Below, in pieces: positions 25,046 to 34,072 of a DNA stretch of 64,000 nt (position 1 is the first letter of the stretch; each line of letters opens with the position of its first letter). Both the position numbers and the translations under genes were made by a program. Source of the DNA: Anaerolineales bacterium (GTDB lineage Bacteria > Chloroflexota > Anaerolineae > JAAEKA01). The stretch spans positions 1 to 64,000 of the forward strand of contig JACKBI010000013.1 in NCBI GenBank assembly GCA_020634615.1, in the 5' to 3' direction. The notes under the pieces were generated by a model that saw only the letters and a list, made by a program, of their open reading frames with translations, made no database searches and was not told the DNA's origin.

Positions 25046-25891
25046 ATGGATCGCAAGGGAATCGCGTTCGAGACGCTCCAGATTCTGGAACAGGGATCGT
25101 ATCAATCGCCGAGCGGTCGTTCGGTTGATATTGCTGCCGATCTACTCGCTTGCGTAACCAACACTGAATGTCATACGCCGAACGATCTGGCCGGCATTCG
25201 GGACCAGGTTTTGCAGCGACCCGCCGAATACGACGCGACATTCTTTGAGGTCGAGAACGAAACGACCCTGCGTGGAAGTGCACGGCTGGCAGCAAGCCAC
25301 GTGAACAGCAGAATTGGCGTGCTCAACTTTGCTTCTGCCAAGAATCCGGGCGGCGGGTTTCGCGGCGGCGCGCAGGCGCAGGAAGAAAGCCTGGCACGAA
25401 GCTCCGGGTTGTACCCCAGTTTGTTGCAGGGATCTCCCTATTACCGCTATCATCGTTCGCACCGCAACCTGTTCTATTCTGACCACATGATCTATTCACC
25501 CGGATGCCCGGTGTTTCGCAACGACGACGGAATCCTGCTGGAGCAGCCTTATCTGGTCGACTTCATCACCAGCCCGGCCCCCAACGCTGGCGCTATGAAA
25601 CAGGCGAGCGGCGATCTGGCTGCCAAATTGCAGGAGGTCTTCAGTGAGCGCGCATCGAAGCTGCTTGGCCTGGCGATCCACCAGGGGTGTGATGTGTTAG
25701 TCCTGGGCGCATGGGGATGCGGCGTTTTTCGCAACGATCCGGCAATGGTTTCCCAGGTATTCTGGGAGTTACTTGGTCCTGACATGCCCTATGAGAAACG
25801 CTTTCAGACCGTGGCGTTTTCGGTATTGGACCGGTCACAGGATCAGCGGATCTACAACGTGTTCCTCGAGAGGTTTGCCGCGAGCCAATGA
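25046..25891 (+). CDS. Microbial PARG-type macrodomain protein (TIGR02452)
   Basis: A 281-aa protein of the TIGR02452/DUF2263 family, bacterial relatives of poly(ADP-ribose) glycohydrolase, expected to remove ADP-ribose from modified targets. The catalytic region is visible: VLNFASAKNPGGGFRGGAQ followed by AQEESLARSSGLY (GGG at about 102-104, QEE at about 112-114). The second half has TSPAPNAGA and VLVLGAWGCGVFRNDP. GGAGGAACCC precedes the ATG. A truncated copy without the catalytic half is at 15368. Confidence 0.9.
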   Translation: MDRKGIAFETLQILEQGSYQSPSGRSVDIAADLLACVTNTECHTPNDLAGIRDQVLQRPAEYDATFFEVENETTLRGSARLAASHVNSRIGVLNFASAKNPGGGFRGGAQAQEESLARSSGLYPSLLQGSPYYRYHRSHRNLFYSDHMIYSPGCPVFRNDDGILLEQPYLVDFITSPAPNAGAMKQASGDLAAKLQEVFSERASKLLGLAIHQGCDVLVLGAWGCGVFRNDPAMVSQVFWELLGPDMPYEKRFQTVAFSVLDRSQDQRIYNVFLERFAASQ

Positions 25892-26018
25892 CTGTTGGTG
25901 CGCTCGGGCCGCTTCATTAACTGAGATGAGCTGACCAGAAACTGGCCTGACGAAAACCGGTAAACTATTCCTGATTTGTTTGTCCCGCTAGAACTCACCC
26001 CTGAAGGAGAGTTGGCTC

Positions 26019-26648
26019 ATGGCTGACAACGAATACCAGACGCCTGAACACGCTCTGGCGTATCTCGCCCGAGCTGGCGGAATCCCGCACCGCGCCGAGG
26101 GCGAGGCGGTCCTGCTTTCGTTCGTACCGCCGGGCGCCAGACGGATCCTCGACCTTGGCACCGGCGGTGGGCGTTTGCTCGCTCTCTTGCATGAACAGTG
26201 TCCCAATGCTGAACTCGTCGGTCTGGACTTTTCGCCCACGATGATTGCGGCCGCATCCGACAGGTTTTCCGGCGACCTGCGCGTTTCGATTCGCGAACAC
26301 GACCTCAATGATTCGCTCCCGGCTGACGCGCCATACGATGCAATTGTGTCCGGCTTTGCGATTCATCATTGTTCCGATGAGCGAAAGCGCACACTTTACG
26401 CCGAGATACACGACCGTCTCGCCCCTGGCGGTATTTTCTGCAATCTGGAACATGTTGCATCGCCCACGCCTGGGCTGCACGAACGGTTTTTGCGCGGTAT
26501 CGGCGTCACTGCCGACGACGAGGACCCAAGCAACGTCCTTCTCGATGTCACCACCCAGCTCGATTGGCTGCGTGACATTGGGTTCGCTGATGTTGACTGT
26601 TACTGGAAATGGCTCGAGCTTGCTTTGATTGGCGGGTTGCGCCGCTAA
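26019..26648 (+). CDS. Class I SAM-dependent methyltransferase
   Basis: A 209-aa Rossmann-fold methyltransferase. Motif I is RRILDLGTGGGRLLALLHEQ, motif II contains LVGLDFSPTMIAAA, and motif IV is YDAIVSGFAIHHCSDERK. This pattern is the UbiE/Tam-like small-molecule type. GAAGGAGAGTTGG precedes the ATG. The 3' neighbour is a GNAT gene 68 bases on. Substrate unknown. Confidence 0.9.
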   Translation: MADNEYQTPEHALAYLARAGGIPHRAEGEAVLLSFVPPGARRILDLGTGGGRLLALLHEQCPNAELVGLDFSPTMIAAASDRFSGDLRVSIREHDLNDSLPADAPYDAIVSGFAIHHCSDERKRTLYAEIHDRLAPGGIFCNLEHVASPTPGLHERFLRGIGVTADDEDPSNVLLDVTTQLDWLRDIGFADVDCYWKWLELALIGGLRR

Positions 26649-26716
26649 CTTTGCACGCAACTGGCGATCCAAGTGCAGCGCCATCCCGCAAAACTCCCGG
26701 TCAAGAAGCACGAGCT

Positions 26717-27403
26717 ATGATAGCAGTTGATTTGCTGCTCTTACAGATGGAACTCGAAGCCATCAAGCCGGTCTCCGGCGAGCTGATCGCCCGTGCCTGT
26801 GAAGATGTCCATGACTTCCCCCTCGTTTACTCGGCGCGGACGTTCGATGGACAAAGCCTGGTCTGGTTCGACGAGTTGATTCCGGCGGAACTGCGCGGCC
26901 GGCTGTCCAGAGAAGAGCTGCTGGCGTTCGAAACCGAAACGGCCATCGACGTCTTGCGGGAGGCAGACATCTACGCTGAGGCGAGCCAATTCAGAACCTA
27001 CACGTTCCCAGAAGACGTCGGGGCTGCAATGTTTTGTCTGGCGCAGCGTTTCAGCCGGGATGATCCCAGGATCGTTGCATTTGGCTTCGGTGAGTTGGCC
27101 GCTGAGGTGTTCGCGGTCGAATGCGAGGGTGAGATACTGTCCGCGTGTGCTTCGGCGCGACAAAACGCCAAAGCTGCGGAGGCGTGGGTTGTCACCCACC
27201 CAAACCACCGCCGCAAAGGCATGGCACGGCAGGTTGTAACCGCCTGGGCAGCGAGTTTGCTGAAACAGGGACTGACGCCGTTCTACAGTCACCATATCAT
27301 AAACGAAAACTCGGCCCGGCTGGCGAGCCATCTGGGCCGAGTCCCGGTGTTCGACGTGACGGTGATTGAGCAGTGCTTCCCCTGTCCTGGTGTGTACGCC
27401 TGA
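26717..27403 (+). CDS. GNAT-family acetyltransferase (FR47-like)
   Basis: A 228-aa protein. The C-terminal 110 residues form a GNAT domain of the FR47-like type (EAWVVTHPNHRRKGMARQVV with the acetyl-CoA loop HRRKGMA; FYSHHIINENSARLASHLGR). The N-terminal half is a less conserved helical segment that may be a binding domain. The ATG at 26717 is chosen because the longer frame upstream runs back into the methyltransferase gene. Confidence 0.78.
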   Translation: MIAVDLLLLQMELEAIKPVSGELIARACEDVHDFPLVYSARTFDGQSLVWFDELIPAELRGRLSREELLAFETETAIDVLREADIYAEASQFRTYTFPEDVGAAMFCLAQRFSRDDPRIVAFGFGELAAEVFAVECEGEILSACASARQNAKAAEAWVVTHPNHRRKGMARQVVTAWAASLLKQGLTPFYSHHIINENSARLASHLGRVPVFDVTVIEQCFPCPGVYA

Positions 27404-27921
27404 TGTGCAACTCGTCTTAGCCTGCACACACAGAAGCTGTTTGAGCAGGCGTTCACTCGGACTCATAGTTTGAGGGCATTCCCGCAGTTGGCGGGCAGTC
27501 ATGACGGGAGTCGTCGACTTCCGAAGTCGCTCCACTGCGTTGGTTGACAAGACGCCCTCTGCGCGCGATGTGTGCTTCAGAATCTGCCCGAAAAGCTCGG
27601 TTTCGATACGTTTTGGGCGCCGTTATCTTAAAATCTTCGGCGCCCCCGCCGCCCCGGAACTGGCCGCGTCGGCAAAATCGTATATACTATGGGGGCAGAG
27701 GCCGGCGACTGACGTTTTGTCAACCGTTGTTTGAGGAGTGGGCGCACTTGCACCGCAGGTGAAGCGTGCTGGGTTCGCATGTGAGCATGCCAACGTCACA
27801 GATCAAGATTGACGTGGTAGTCGCCTGGCTATGGTTGTCGCCCTGTTTCCATATAGAGTGAATGTCCCAGGCGCTGCCAAGACTCGTGGCGATGCGTCTT
27901 TCCTTCCGGTACTCAGGTAGA
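27404..27921. other. Intergenic region with a solo palindrome arm
   Basis: No gene is supported in these 518 bases. At 27513-27529 lies GTCGACTTCCGAAGTCG, one arm of the 87-bp palindrome family, without a partner at the usual distance. A CTGTTTGA string at 27434-27441 resembles those next to copies A and C. Any promoter for the ABC importer should lie here, but no strong -35/-10 pair is evident. Confidence 0.5.
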
Positions 27922-29646
27922 ATGGAACACGAAGAAAACCGCTCCTGGTCTGTTGGTTCGCTGGATGCTGTCCAACCGGCCCAAAGCCGTATGGCTGCCT
28001 GGCTGACCCCGCGGCGGGTACGCCAGTGGCGCGAATACCTGACCGGCTACCTGATGGTCGCGCCGGCCGTCCTCCTCATTTTCGTTTTCGGTATCTTCCC
28101 CGTTGGTTTTGCTCTCTTCGTCAGTCTGCACAAATGGCGGCTCAAGCGCGGCGACATCATCGGCCTGACCAACTATACCAACGCGATCGGACCGTTGACG
28201 TATCTGCTGGTTTTCGGACTGGGCGTTGGGTTGCTGGTCTTTGCCTTTGTCAGAACCCGCCATGCGGTCAAGGAAAACAAAGAGGGCGGGCTGCGATTCC
28301 TGGTGCTGAACGTGCCCGGCATTTTGCTGGCAGGCGTGGCGCTGACCTTCATCCGCTGGACAGTCCTGCTGTTGCCGAACGTCCTGGACATTGCAGACAA
28401 GATCAGAGGCGTGGAAAAGACACGCGATCTGTTCATGCAACTGCTGCAGGAAGCCTTCACTACGGAAACGGTGCTGGCAGCCCGCACCACCATGTTCTGG
28501 TTCATCCTTGCCGCGTTTCTCGCGATCGCGGTCACGCTGTACTTCTGGCGCACGCCCAAAACACTCCAACTGGAATTCGAGTTCGCCGTCAACTGGTTCC
28601 TGATCGGGGTCGGGGTCATTCTTCTCGTCTATGTGTACGGCGAGATGATGACAGCCTACAACACCGCCGTGCAGACCGGCGAAGATCCCGGTTTCCTGCC
28701 GCAATTGATCAGCATCGCTTCGGGGTTGATCCTGCTTTTCATCGGCTGGAAGCTGTGGCATCGGGCAGAGGACCAGCCCAGCAACCTGATGTTTCTCCTG
28801 CGGCTGGGTGCGGCCATGGTCTTTGTGGTCGGCGGTTGGATCATGATCGGCGAACTGCCGGTGATTGTGGCGGCAGGGGATCCGGATTTGTGGGTTGGTC
28901 TGCGCGCGACGCTGTTTTACGCGTTGGGCACCATTCCCTTCCAGCTCGGCATCTCGATCTTCCTGGCGGTGCTGCTTTTCCAGAATCTGCGCGGCTCGCA
29001 GATGTTCCGGGTGATGTACTTCATGCCCTACGTCACGCCGGTCGTGGCCAGCGCCGCCGTTTTTCGCCAGCTTTTCTCCAACCGCTTGCAGGCGCCTGTC
29101 AACGCCGGCATGCGACTGCTGGGTCTGGACCCGTTGCAGTGGTTGTGGGAGCCCAAAGGAATTTTCCAGTTGGCGGCGTTGAAACTGGGCGTGACGAACT
29201 TTCCCGAGTGGGCGGCCGGGCCAAGCCTGGCGCTGGTCGTCATCATGACCTTCTCTATCTGGGTCTTTGTGGGCTACGACACGGTGATCTACATGGCCGG
29301 GTTGGGCAACATCCCCAGGGAACTGGGTGAAGCCGCTGAGGTTGACGGCGCCAGCCGCTGGCAGGTTTTTCGGCACATCACCTTTCCCCTGCTGTCACCA
29401 ACCACCTACTTCCTGACGCTGATCTCGGTGATCGGCACGTTCAAGGCATTCAACCACATCTGGGTCATGCGTCTTGATGCAGCGTTGGGCACCACCGATA
29501 CCTTCAGCGTGGTTATCTTCACCGAGTTCTTTGAGAAACTGCGCTACGGGTATGCCTCGGCTATGGCCTTCATCCTGTTTGCCATCATCCTGGCGCTGAC
29601 GTTTGTCAACAACAAAGTTCAGGGATCGCGAGTGTTCTATGGCTAA
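27922..29646 (+). CDS. Sugar ABC transporter permease, long MalF type
   Basis: A 574-aa permease, about twice the usual length. After an N-terminal segment (VAPAVLLIFVFGIFPVGFAL) there are roughly six extra hydrophobic stretches before the conserved permease core (FYALGTIPFQLGISIFLAVL). The EAA loop that contacts the ATPase is GEAAEVDGASRWQVFRHITF. It forms the membrane channel with the next gene. The ATG at 27922 is preferred over an in-frame ATG twenty codons upstream. Its last codons overlap the start of the second permease. Confidence 0.9.
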   Translation: MEHEENRSWSVGSLDAVQPAQSRMAAWLTPRRVRQWREYLTGYLMVAPAVLLIFVFGIFPVGFALFVSLHKWRLKRGDIIGLTNYTNAIGPLTYLLVFGLGVGLLVFAFVRTRHAVKENKEGGLRFLVLNVPGILLAGVALTFIRWTVLLLPNVLDIADKIRGVEKTRDLFMQLLQEAFTTETVLAARTTMFWFILAAFLAIAVTLYFWRTPKTLQLEFEFAVNWFLIGVGVILLVYVYGEMMTAYNTAVQTGEDPGFLPQLISIASGLILLFIGWKLWHRAEDQPSNLMFLLRLGAAMVFVVGGWIMIGELPVIVAAGDPDLWVGLRATLFYALGTIPFQLGISIFLAVLLFQNLRGSQMFRVMYFMPYVTPVVASAAVFRQLFSNRLQAPVNAGMRLLGLDPLQWLWEPKGIFQLAALKLGVTNFPEWAAGPSLALVVIMTFSIWVFVGYDTVIYMAGLGNIPRELGEAAEVDGASRWQVFRHITFPLLSPTTYFLTLISVIGTFKAFNHIWVMRLDAALGTTDTFSVVIFTEFFEKLRYGYASAMAFILFAIILALTFVNNKVQGSRVFYG

Positions 29647-30517
29647 GAAATCATCCGCCAGCAGCACAGGCGTCAGCCGCCCCAGCTGGCTGTCGACAGG
29701 CCACATCTTCACCTATGTGGTGCTGTGCATCGGGGCCGTCATCGCCATTTTCCCCTTCTTCTGGATGATCTCGACGTCGCTCATGTCGCTGGGCGAGGCG
29801 CAAGGGACCCGGCTGATTCCATCTGCCGTGCATCTTGAAAATTATGCCAATGCGTGGAAGGAAGCCCGGTTCTCGCTGTACATGTGGAACAGCGTCCGCA
29901 TCACCTTCATCACCCTGGCCGGCGAGCTGGTGGTCAGCATTCTGGCGGCCTATGCTTTTGCCCGCATCAAGTTTCCCGGCCGCGATGTGCTCTTTGCCTT
30001 GCTGCTGAGCACGCTGATGATCCCCGCGATGGTGACCATTATCCCTAATTTCCTGACCGTCACCTGGCTGGGGCGCATCGGCCCGATCAAGTGGATCAAC
30101 AACTGGCCGGCGCTGACGGTGCCCTTTATGGGCAATATCTTTTCGATTTTCCTGCTGCGCCAGTTTTTCATCCAGATACCGGACGAGCTTTTCGATTCGG
30201 CGCAGATCGACGGCGCCGGCCACCTGCGTTTCCTGTGGAGCATTGTCCTGCCGCTCTCCAAAGCGCCGCTGATGGTGATCATCGTGCTGTCGTTCATCGG
30301 CACCTGGAACGCGCTGGCCTGGCCGCTGCTGGTCACCAACTCGCCCGACTGGCGCCCGGTCTCCGTCGGTCTGTACAGTTTCATCGACGAAGCGGGCCAG
30401 ATGATCAACCTGATGATGGCCGGCGCGTTTATTGTCATCATTCCCGTTCTGGTGCTATATTTCTTTACGCAGAAGCAGTTCACCGAAAGTATTTCCCGCA
30501 GTGGATTGAAGGGATAA
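29639..30517 (+). CDS. Sugar ABC transporter permease, MalG type
   Basis: A 292-aa permease of normal length with six membrane segments: IFTYVVLCIGAVIAIFPFFW first, then LYMWNSVRITFITLAGELVV. The EAA loop is FDSAQIDGAGHLRFLWSIVL. It overlaps the upstream permease by eight bases. Together they would form the heterodimeric channel of a CUT1-type carbohydrate importer. Confidence 0.92.
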   Translation: MAKKSSASSTGVSRPSWLSTGHIFTYVVLCIGAVIAIFPFFWMISTSLMSLGEAQGTRLIPSAVHLENYANAWKEARFSLYMWNSVRITFITLAGELVVSILAAYAFARIKFPGRDVLFALLLSTLMIPAMVTIIPNFLTVTWLGRIGPIKWINNWPALTVPFMGNIFSIFLLRQFFIQIPDELFDSAQIDGAGHLRFLWSIVLPLSKAPLMVIIVLSFIGTWNALAWPLLVTNSPDWRPVSVGLYSFIDEAGQMINLMMAGAFIVIIPVLVLYFFTQKQFTESISRSGLKG

Positions 30518-30604
30518 TACTCCACGGCAAGGAGGTGCGATCTACTCAGGAACAATCGTCTGCCGATCTGTATCAAAGATAGTCCAACAGGAGTAGGAGA
30601 AACC

Positions 30605-32098
30605 ATGTCCACCAAATCGATCAAAATTCTGCTGGCATTGGCCGTCGTCACTGCCATGATGTTGAGTGCTTGCGGCGGCGCCGCGACACCGGCCCCTGCA
30701 GAGCCGGCCGCTGCCACCGCAACACCTATCGTCGAAGCCGCTGCGCCGACCGATGCACCTGTTGCCGAGGCTACCGAAGCCCCGGCCGCTGAAGAGCCCA
30801 CCGCAGCGCCAGCCGCTGAAGAGCCCACCGAAGCGCCGGCTGAAGAGGCGATGACGCCTGAAGTCGATCCCACCGGCCAGAACATCACCTTCTGGCACGT
30901 CTGGGGCACCGGCGGTCCCAGCGAGGCCATGCAGGCTATCGTCGACGATTTCAACGCCAACAACGATTGGGGCATCACCGTGACGGCGCTGGATCAGGGC
31001 CAGTACAATGACCTGGAAGACGCGCTCAACGCCGCCATCCAGTCCGGCGACGTGCCCGATCTGGTCACCGGCTACACCAACGCCATGGCCAACTGGTACG
31101 CGGTCGACTCCATCGTCGATCTGACACCCTACGTCAACGACCCCGCCCTTGGTCTGACGGCCGATGAGCAGAGCACCTTCTTCCAGGGTTCGCTGGATGG
31201 TGGCAAGGCAGCCGACGGCTCGCTGTTCGCTTTCCCCATCAGCCAGTCCGAGAACGTGCTGTTCTACAACTCCGGCTGGGCCAAGGAACTGGGCTTCGAG
31301 AATGCGCCCACCAACTACGAAGAGTTCAAGGCACAGGCCTGCGCGGCTGCCGAAGCCAACGCCAGCGATGACAATCCCGACAACGATGGCACGGGCGGTC
31401 TGGTGCTCTTTGCCGGCGCTTCCAACCTGGCGTCCTTCGTCTTTGCCAACGGCGGCAACATGCTCAACGCCGCGGGCGACGGCTATGACTTCACCGACCA
31501 GACCGTGGTCGACGCAGTTACGTTCCTGAAGGATCTGTGGGACAGCGGCTGCGCCTTCGCCACCGAGTCCTATCCCAACCCTGAGTTCGCGACTCGCAAG
31601 GCGCTCTTCACCATGAGCTCCACCGCCGGTCTGCCGTATCAGATCGCCGCCTTTGACGCCGAAGATGCGATCAAGGACGACTGGACGATTGCGCCGTTCC
31701 CCGGCAAGGATGGCGGCCAGTCCGTCGACCTGTTCGGCCAGTACGTTGCCATGGCCAACACCAACCCCGAGCGCATGATGGCCACCTGGGTCTTCATGAA
31801 GTACCTGACGTCGCCCGAGGTGCAGGCCAAGTGGATCGAGGGCAGCGCCTACTACCCGACCCGCAGCGACACCCTGCCGTTGATCGAAGCCTACGGCGCT
31901 GACAACCAGATCTGGTCCTACGGCCTGAGCTTCCTTGACTCCGGCAAGGCCGAGCCGGCCTGGGCGTCCTGGACCACCGTCCGCCGCGACGTGGGCGACA
32001 CCTTGAATGCCATCATTCAGGGCACCCCGGATGACATCCCCAGCATGCTGGAGGACCTGAACGCCAAGGCCGTCGAGGCGATCCAGGAAACCATGTAA
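30605..32098 (+). CDS. Sugar ABC transporter substrate-binding lipoprotein
   Basis: A 497-aa extracellular solute-binding protein of family 1. The lipoprotein signal ends at MMLSACGG (Cys near 21). A long Ala/Pro/Glu/Thr linker (about 25-85) tethers the binding domain, which starts NITFWHVWGTGGPSEAMQ. Later features include DVPDLVTGYTNAMANWY and a C-terminal TWVFMKYLTSPEVQAKW. Placing the binding protein last in the operon is unusual, and no ATPase gene is adjacent, so a shared MsmK-type ATPase elsewhere is likely. AGGAGTAGGAGA precedes the ATG. Confidence 0.93.
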   Translation: MSTKSIKILLALAVVTAMMLSACGGAATPAPAEPAAATATPIVEAAAPTDAPVAEATEAPAAEEPTAAPAAEEPTEAPAEEAMTPEVDPTGQNITFWHVWGTGGPSEAMQAIVDDFNANNDWGITVTALDQGQYNDLEDALNAAIQSGDVPDLVTGYTNAMANWYAVDSIVDLTPYVNDPALGLTADEQSTFFQGSLDGGKAADGSLFAFPISQSENVLFYNSGWAKELGFENAPTNYEEFKAQACAAAEANASDDNPDNDGTGGLVLFAGASNLASFVFANGGNMLNAAGDGYDFTDQTVVDAVTFLKDLWDSGCAFATESYPNPEFATRKALFTMSSTAGLPYQIAAFDAEDAIKDDWTIAPFPGKDGGQSVDLFGQYVAMANTNPERMMATWVFMKYLTSPEVQAKWIEGSAYYPTRSDTLPLIEAYGADNQIWSYGLSFLDSGKAEPAWASWTTVRRDVGDTLNAIIQGTPDDIPSMLEDLNAKAVEAIQETM

Positions 32099-32134
32099 TC
32101 GTCCCGGCCGCGAACGACCTGTAGATGAACCAAC

Positions 32135-32175
32135 AAGCGCCTGCTGGACCATGTTTCAGCAGGCGCTTTGTTTTG
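32135..32175 (+). terminator. Intrinsic terminator of the sugar ABC operon
   Basis: AAGCGCCTGCTG (32135-32146) pairs perfectly with 32157-32168, a 12-bp GC-rich stem with a 10-base loop, followed by TGTTTTGT. Confidence 0.88.
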
Positions 32176-32490
32176 TCTGGCTCGGCGGAATCGCCTTGAC
32201 CAATACGCGGTTTGGGGTAATATTGCTCATCAGGTTCGGTTGACTTTGCGCAGCTAGGGTGTGTCATCGCCGCCCCGACACGCTGAATCGGGCAATAGGC
32301 GCCAGAGAGGCCCGAGTCTGAGGCGACCATGCGCTATTCGCGCAAACAGAGATGAAAGCGCGGCGGCTCGGTCTGAGACCGGCCGCAGCAGCGAAAGGCC
32401 CGACTCTGAGGATGCTCACGCCGCGGGCGACATATCACCACAGCCTCCAATTCTGGCGAAAAGCAGTTGGACTGTGGAATAAGGGTTCAC
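32176..32490. other. Intergenic region, no gene seen
   Basis: No supported gene. It contains GGCCCGAGTCTGAGG and GGCCCGACTCTGAGG about 87 bases apart in direct orientation (near 32310 and 32397) and a small inverted repeat around GGTCTGAGACC. Their meaning is unclear. Confidence 0.4.
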
Positions 32491-33489
32491 ATGGATCAGA
32501 TCATCAAAGACCGCTACAACGATGCCATCCTGCAAGAAGCCATGCGGCGCTATGGCATCGCACGAGACCAGATGCACGCTCTCGATGCGTTTGAGAGCTT
32601 CATCTATGAATTCGAGCGTGAGTCTCAGCGCTATATTTTGCGCATCGGGCACAGCTTTCGACGCACCAAATCGCTCATTCTGGGTGAAGTAGACTGGATC
32701 AATTACCTGGCGGCAGGCGGCGTTTCTGTTGCCAGGGCGATTCCGTCCGTGGCCGGAAACCTGGTCGAAGCGATCGATGACGGGCAAGGTGGAACGTTTT
32801 TTGCGGCGGCATTTGTGAAAGCGCGGGGACAGGCGCCGTGGGACTTGTGGACGCCCGAACTTTACGAGTCCTACGGTGCGCTGATCGGACGGATGCACAC
32901 GCTGTCCAAAGCCTACCGGCCCGGCGACGTTGCCTGGACGCGCCCCGATTGGACCGATGATATCTTCGAGTTTGTCCAGCGCTACTTGCCCGACACTGAA
33001 TCCATCGCCAGGCAGAAATACGCCGACACATGCGCGCACGTCAACACACTGGTGAAGGACCGCGACTCCTATGGCCTGACACATCAGGACGCGCACGGCA
33101 ACAACTTCTTTGTCGACGAGAAGGGCCAGATCACGCTGTTTGACTTCGACGAATGCGCTTACAATTGGTACGTCAACGACCTGGCGGTGGTCCTGTTCTA
33201 CATCGTGCAGGGCGCAGCCGACTGGCGCGCCTTCACAGCAGAGTTCATGGCGCATTTTCTGCGCGGCTATGGCCGGACGTGCTCACTTGACGCCGGGTGG
33301 CTCAAGGAAATTCCATACTTCCTCAAGATCCGTGAAATCGAGCTGTATGCCGTCATATATCGCGACTTTGACTTGAACGACATCGACGACGAATGGTGCG
33401 CACGTTTCATGCACGACCGCAAATCCAGAATCGAGAACGACGTGCCGTTTGTCGATTTCGACTTCCAGTTACTTGCAACACGAGTGTGA
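32491..33489 (+). CDS. Aminoglycoside/choline-kinase-like phosphotransferase
   Basis: A 332-aa kinase-fold protein of the APH superfamily. The catalytic loop is LTHQDAHGNNFFVDEKGQIT (HxDxxxxN with catalytic Asp) and the metal-binding segment is LFDFDECAYNWYVNDLAV. The N-terminal ATP lobe (YILRIGHSFRRTK) is present. It belongs to the spectinomycin/homoserine kinase-like branch; the substrate could be a small alcohol rather than a drug. The ATG follows AAGGG and is chosen over an upstream frame extension. Confidence 0.86.
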   Translation: MDQIIKDRYNDAILQEAMRRYGIARDQMHALDAFESFIYEFERESQRYILRIGHSFRRTKSLILGEVDWINYLAAGGVSVARAIPSVAGNLVEAIDDGQGGTFFAAAFVKARGQAPWDLWTPELYESYGALIGRMHTLSKAYRPGDVAWTRPDWTDDIFEFVQRYLPDTESIARQKYADTCAHVNTLVKDRDSYGLTHQDAHGNNFFVDEKGQITLFDFDECAYNWYVNDLAVVLFYIVQGAADWRAFTAEFMAHFLRGYGRTCSLDAGWLKEIPYFLKIREIELYAVIYRDFDLNDIDDEWCARFMHDRKSRIENDVPFVDFDFQLLATRV

Positions 33490-33496
33490 TTGAAAG

Positions 33497-34060
33497 ATGA
33501 CCAAGACGCAATACTACACCGCCACCAGCCTCGACGGTTTCATCGCCGACGCAGCCAACTCGCTGGGTTGGCTGGACCAGTTCGAGGGCGTCGACGGCAG
33601 CGATTACGAAGAGTTCATCGAAGCAGTAGGCGCGCTGGCCATGGGCTCCACCACCTACCAATGGCTTCTCGACCACCACATCCGGCCGGGCACGCCCGAA
33701 CAGCAGCCGTGGCCGTACAGCCAGCCGGCCTGGGTTTTCTCGTCGCGTGACCTGCCTGCCATCGACGGTGCGGACATCCGCTTCGTGCGCGGCGACGTGC
33801 GCCCTGTTTACGGCGAGATGGTGCAGGCCGCCGGCGGGAAAAACGTTTGGATCGTCGGCGGCGGCGATCTGGCTGGCCAGTTCTACGACCACGGCTTGCT
33901 GGACGAGCTGATCATCACCATCGCGCCGGTGACGCTGGGGAGCGGCGCGTCCTTGTTGCCACGCGTCATCGCCAGCCCGCCGCTGCTCCTCCTGTCCGCC
34001 ACGACCTGGGGCAAAACGTTCGTGAGGCTGCACTATCAGGTGCAGCGACCACCCGGGTAG
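33497..34060 (+). CDS. DHFR-like (RibD C-terminal fold) reductase, copy 3
   Basis: A 187-aa NADPH-type reductase family protein. It begins MTKTQYYTATSLDGFIADAA and has ALAMGSTTYQWLLDH, NVWIVGGGDLAGQFYDHGLL and a family-typical end (TLGSGASLLP). It follows the phosphotransferase stop by seven bases and is followed by an Imm5-like gene after 12, so all three may be co-transcribed. Function unknown. Confidence 0.87.
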   Translation: MTKTQYYTATSLDGFIADAANSLGWLDQFEGVDGSDYEEFIEAVGALAMGSTTYQWLLDHHIRPGTPEQQPWPYSQPAWVFSSRDLPAIDGADIRFVRGDVRPVYGEMVQAAGGKNVWIVGGGDLAGQFYDHGLLDELIITIAPVTLGSGASLLPRVIASPPLLLLSATTWGKTFVRLHYQVQRPPG

Positions 34061-34072
34061 CCAGCAAAGCAG

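Noticed and set aside
28026..29330. A second long plus-strand frame inside the MalF gene
   Set aside because: Arg/His/Pro-rich shadow with no ribosome site; overlapped completely by a recognised gene.
27913..29376. A 487-codon frame antisense to the long MalF gene
   Set aside because: Composition is Gln/Asp/His/Arg-rich without hydrophobic segments or motifs; the plus strand has a permease EAA loop.
30542..32152. A 536-codon frame antisense to the sugar-binding protein
   Set aside because: Low-complexity Gly/Val/Arg peptide created by codon bias of the real gene.
32310..32411. Direct GGCCCGA-TCTGAGG repeats as another copy of the palindromic element
   Set aside because: The spacing is similar but the units are direct rather than inverted, and the arm sequence differs.
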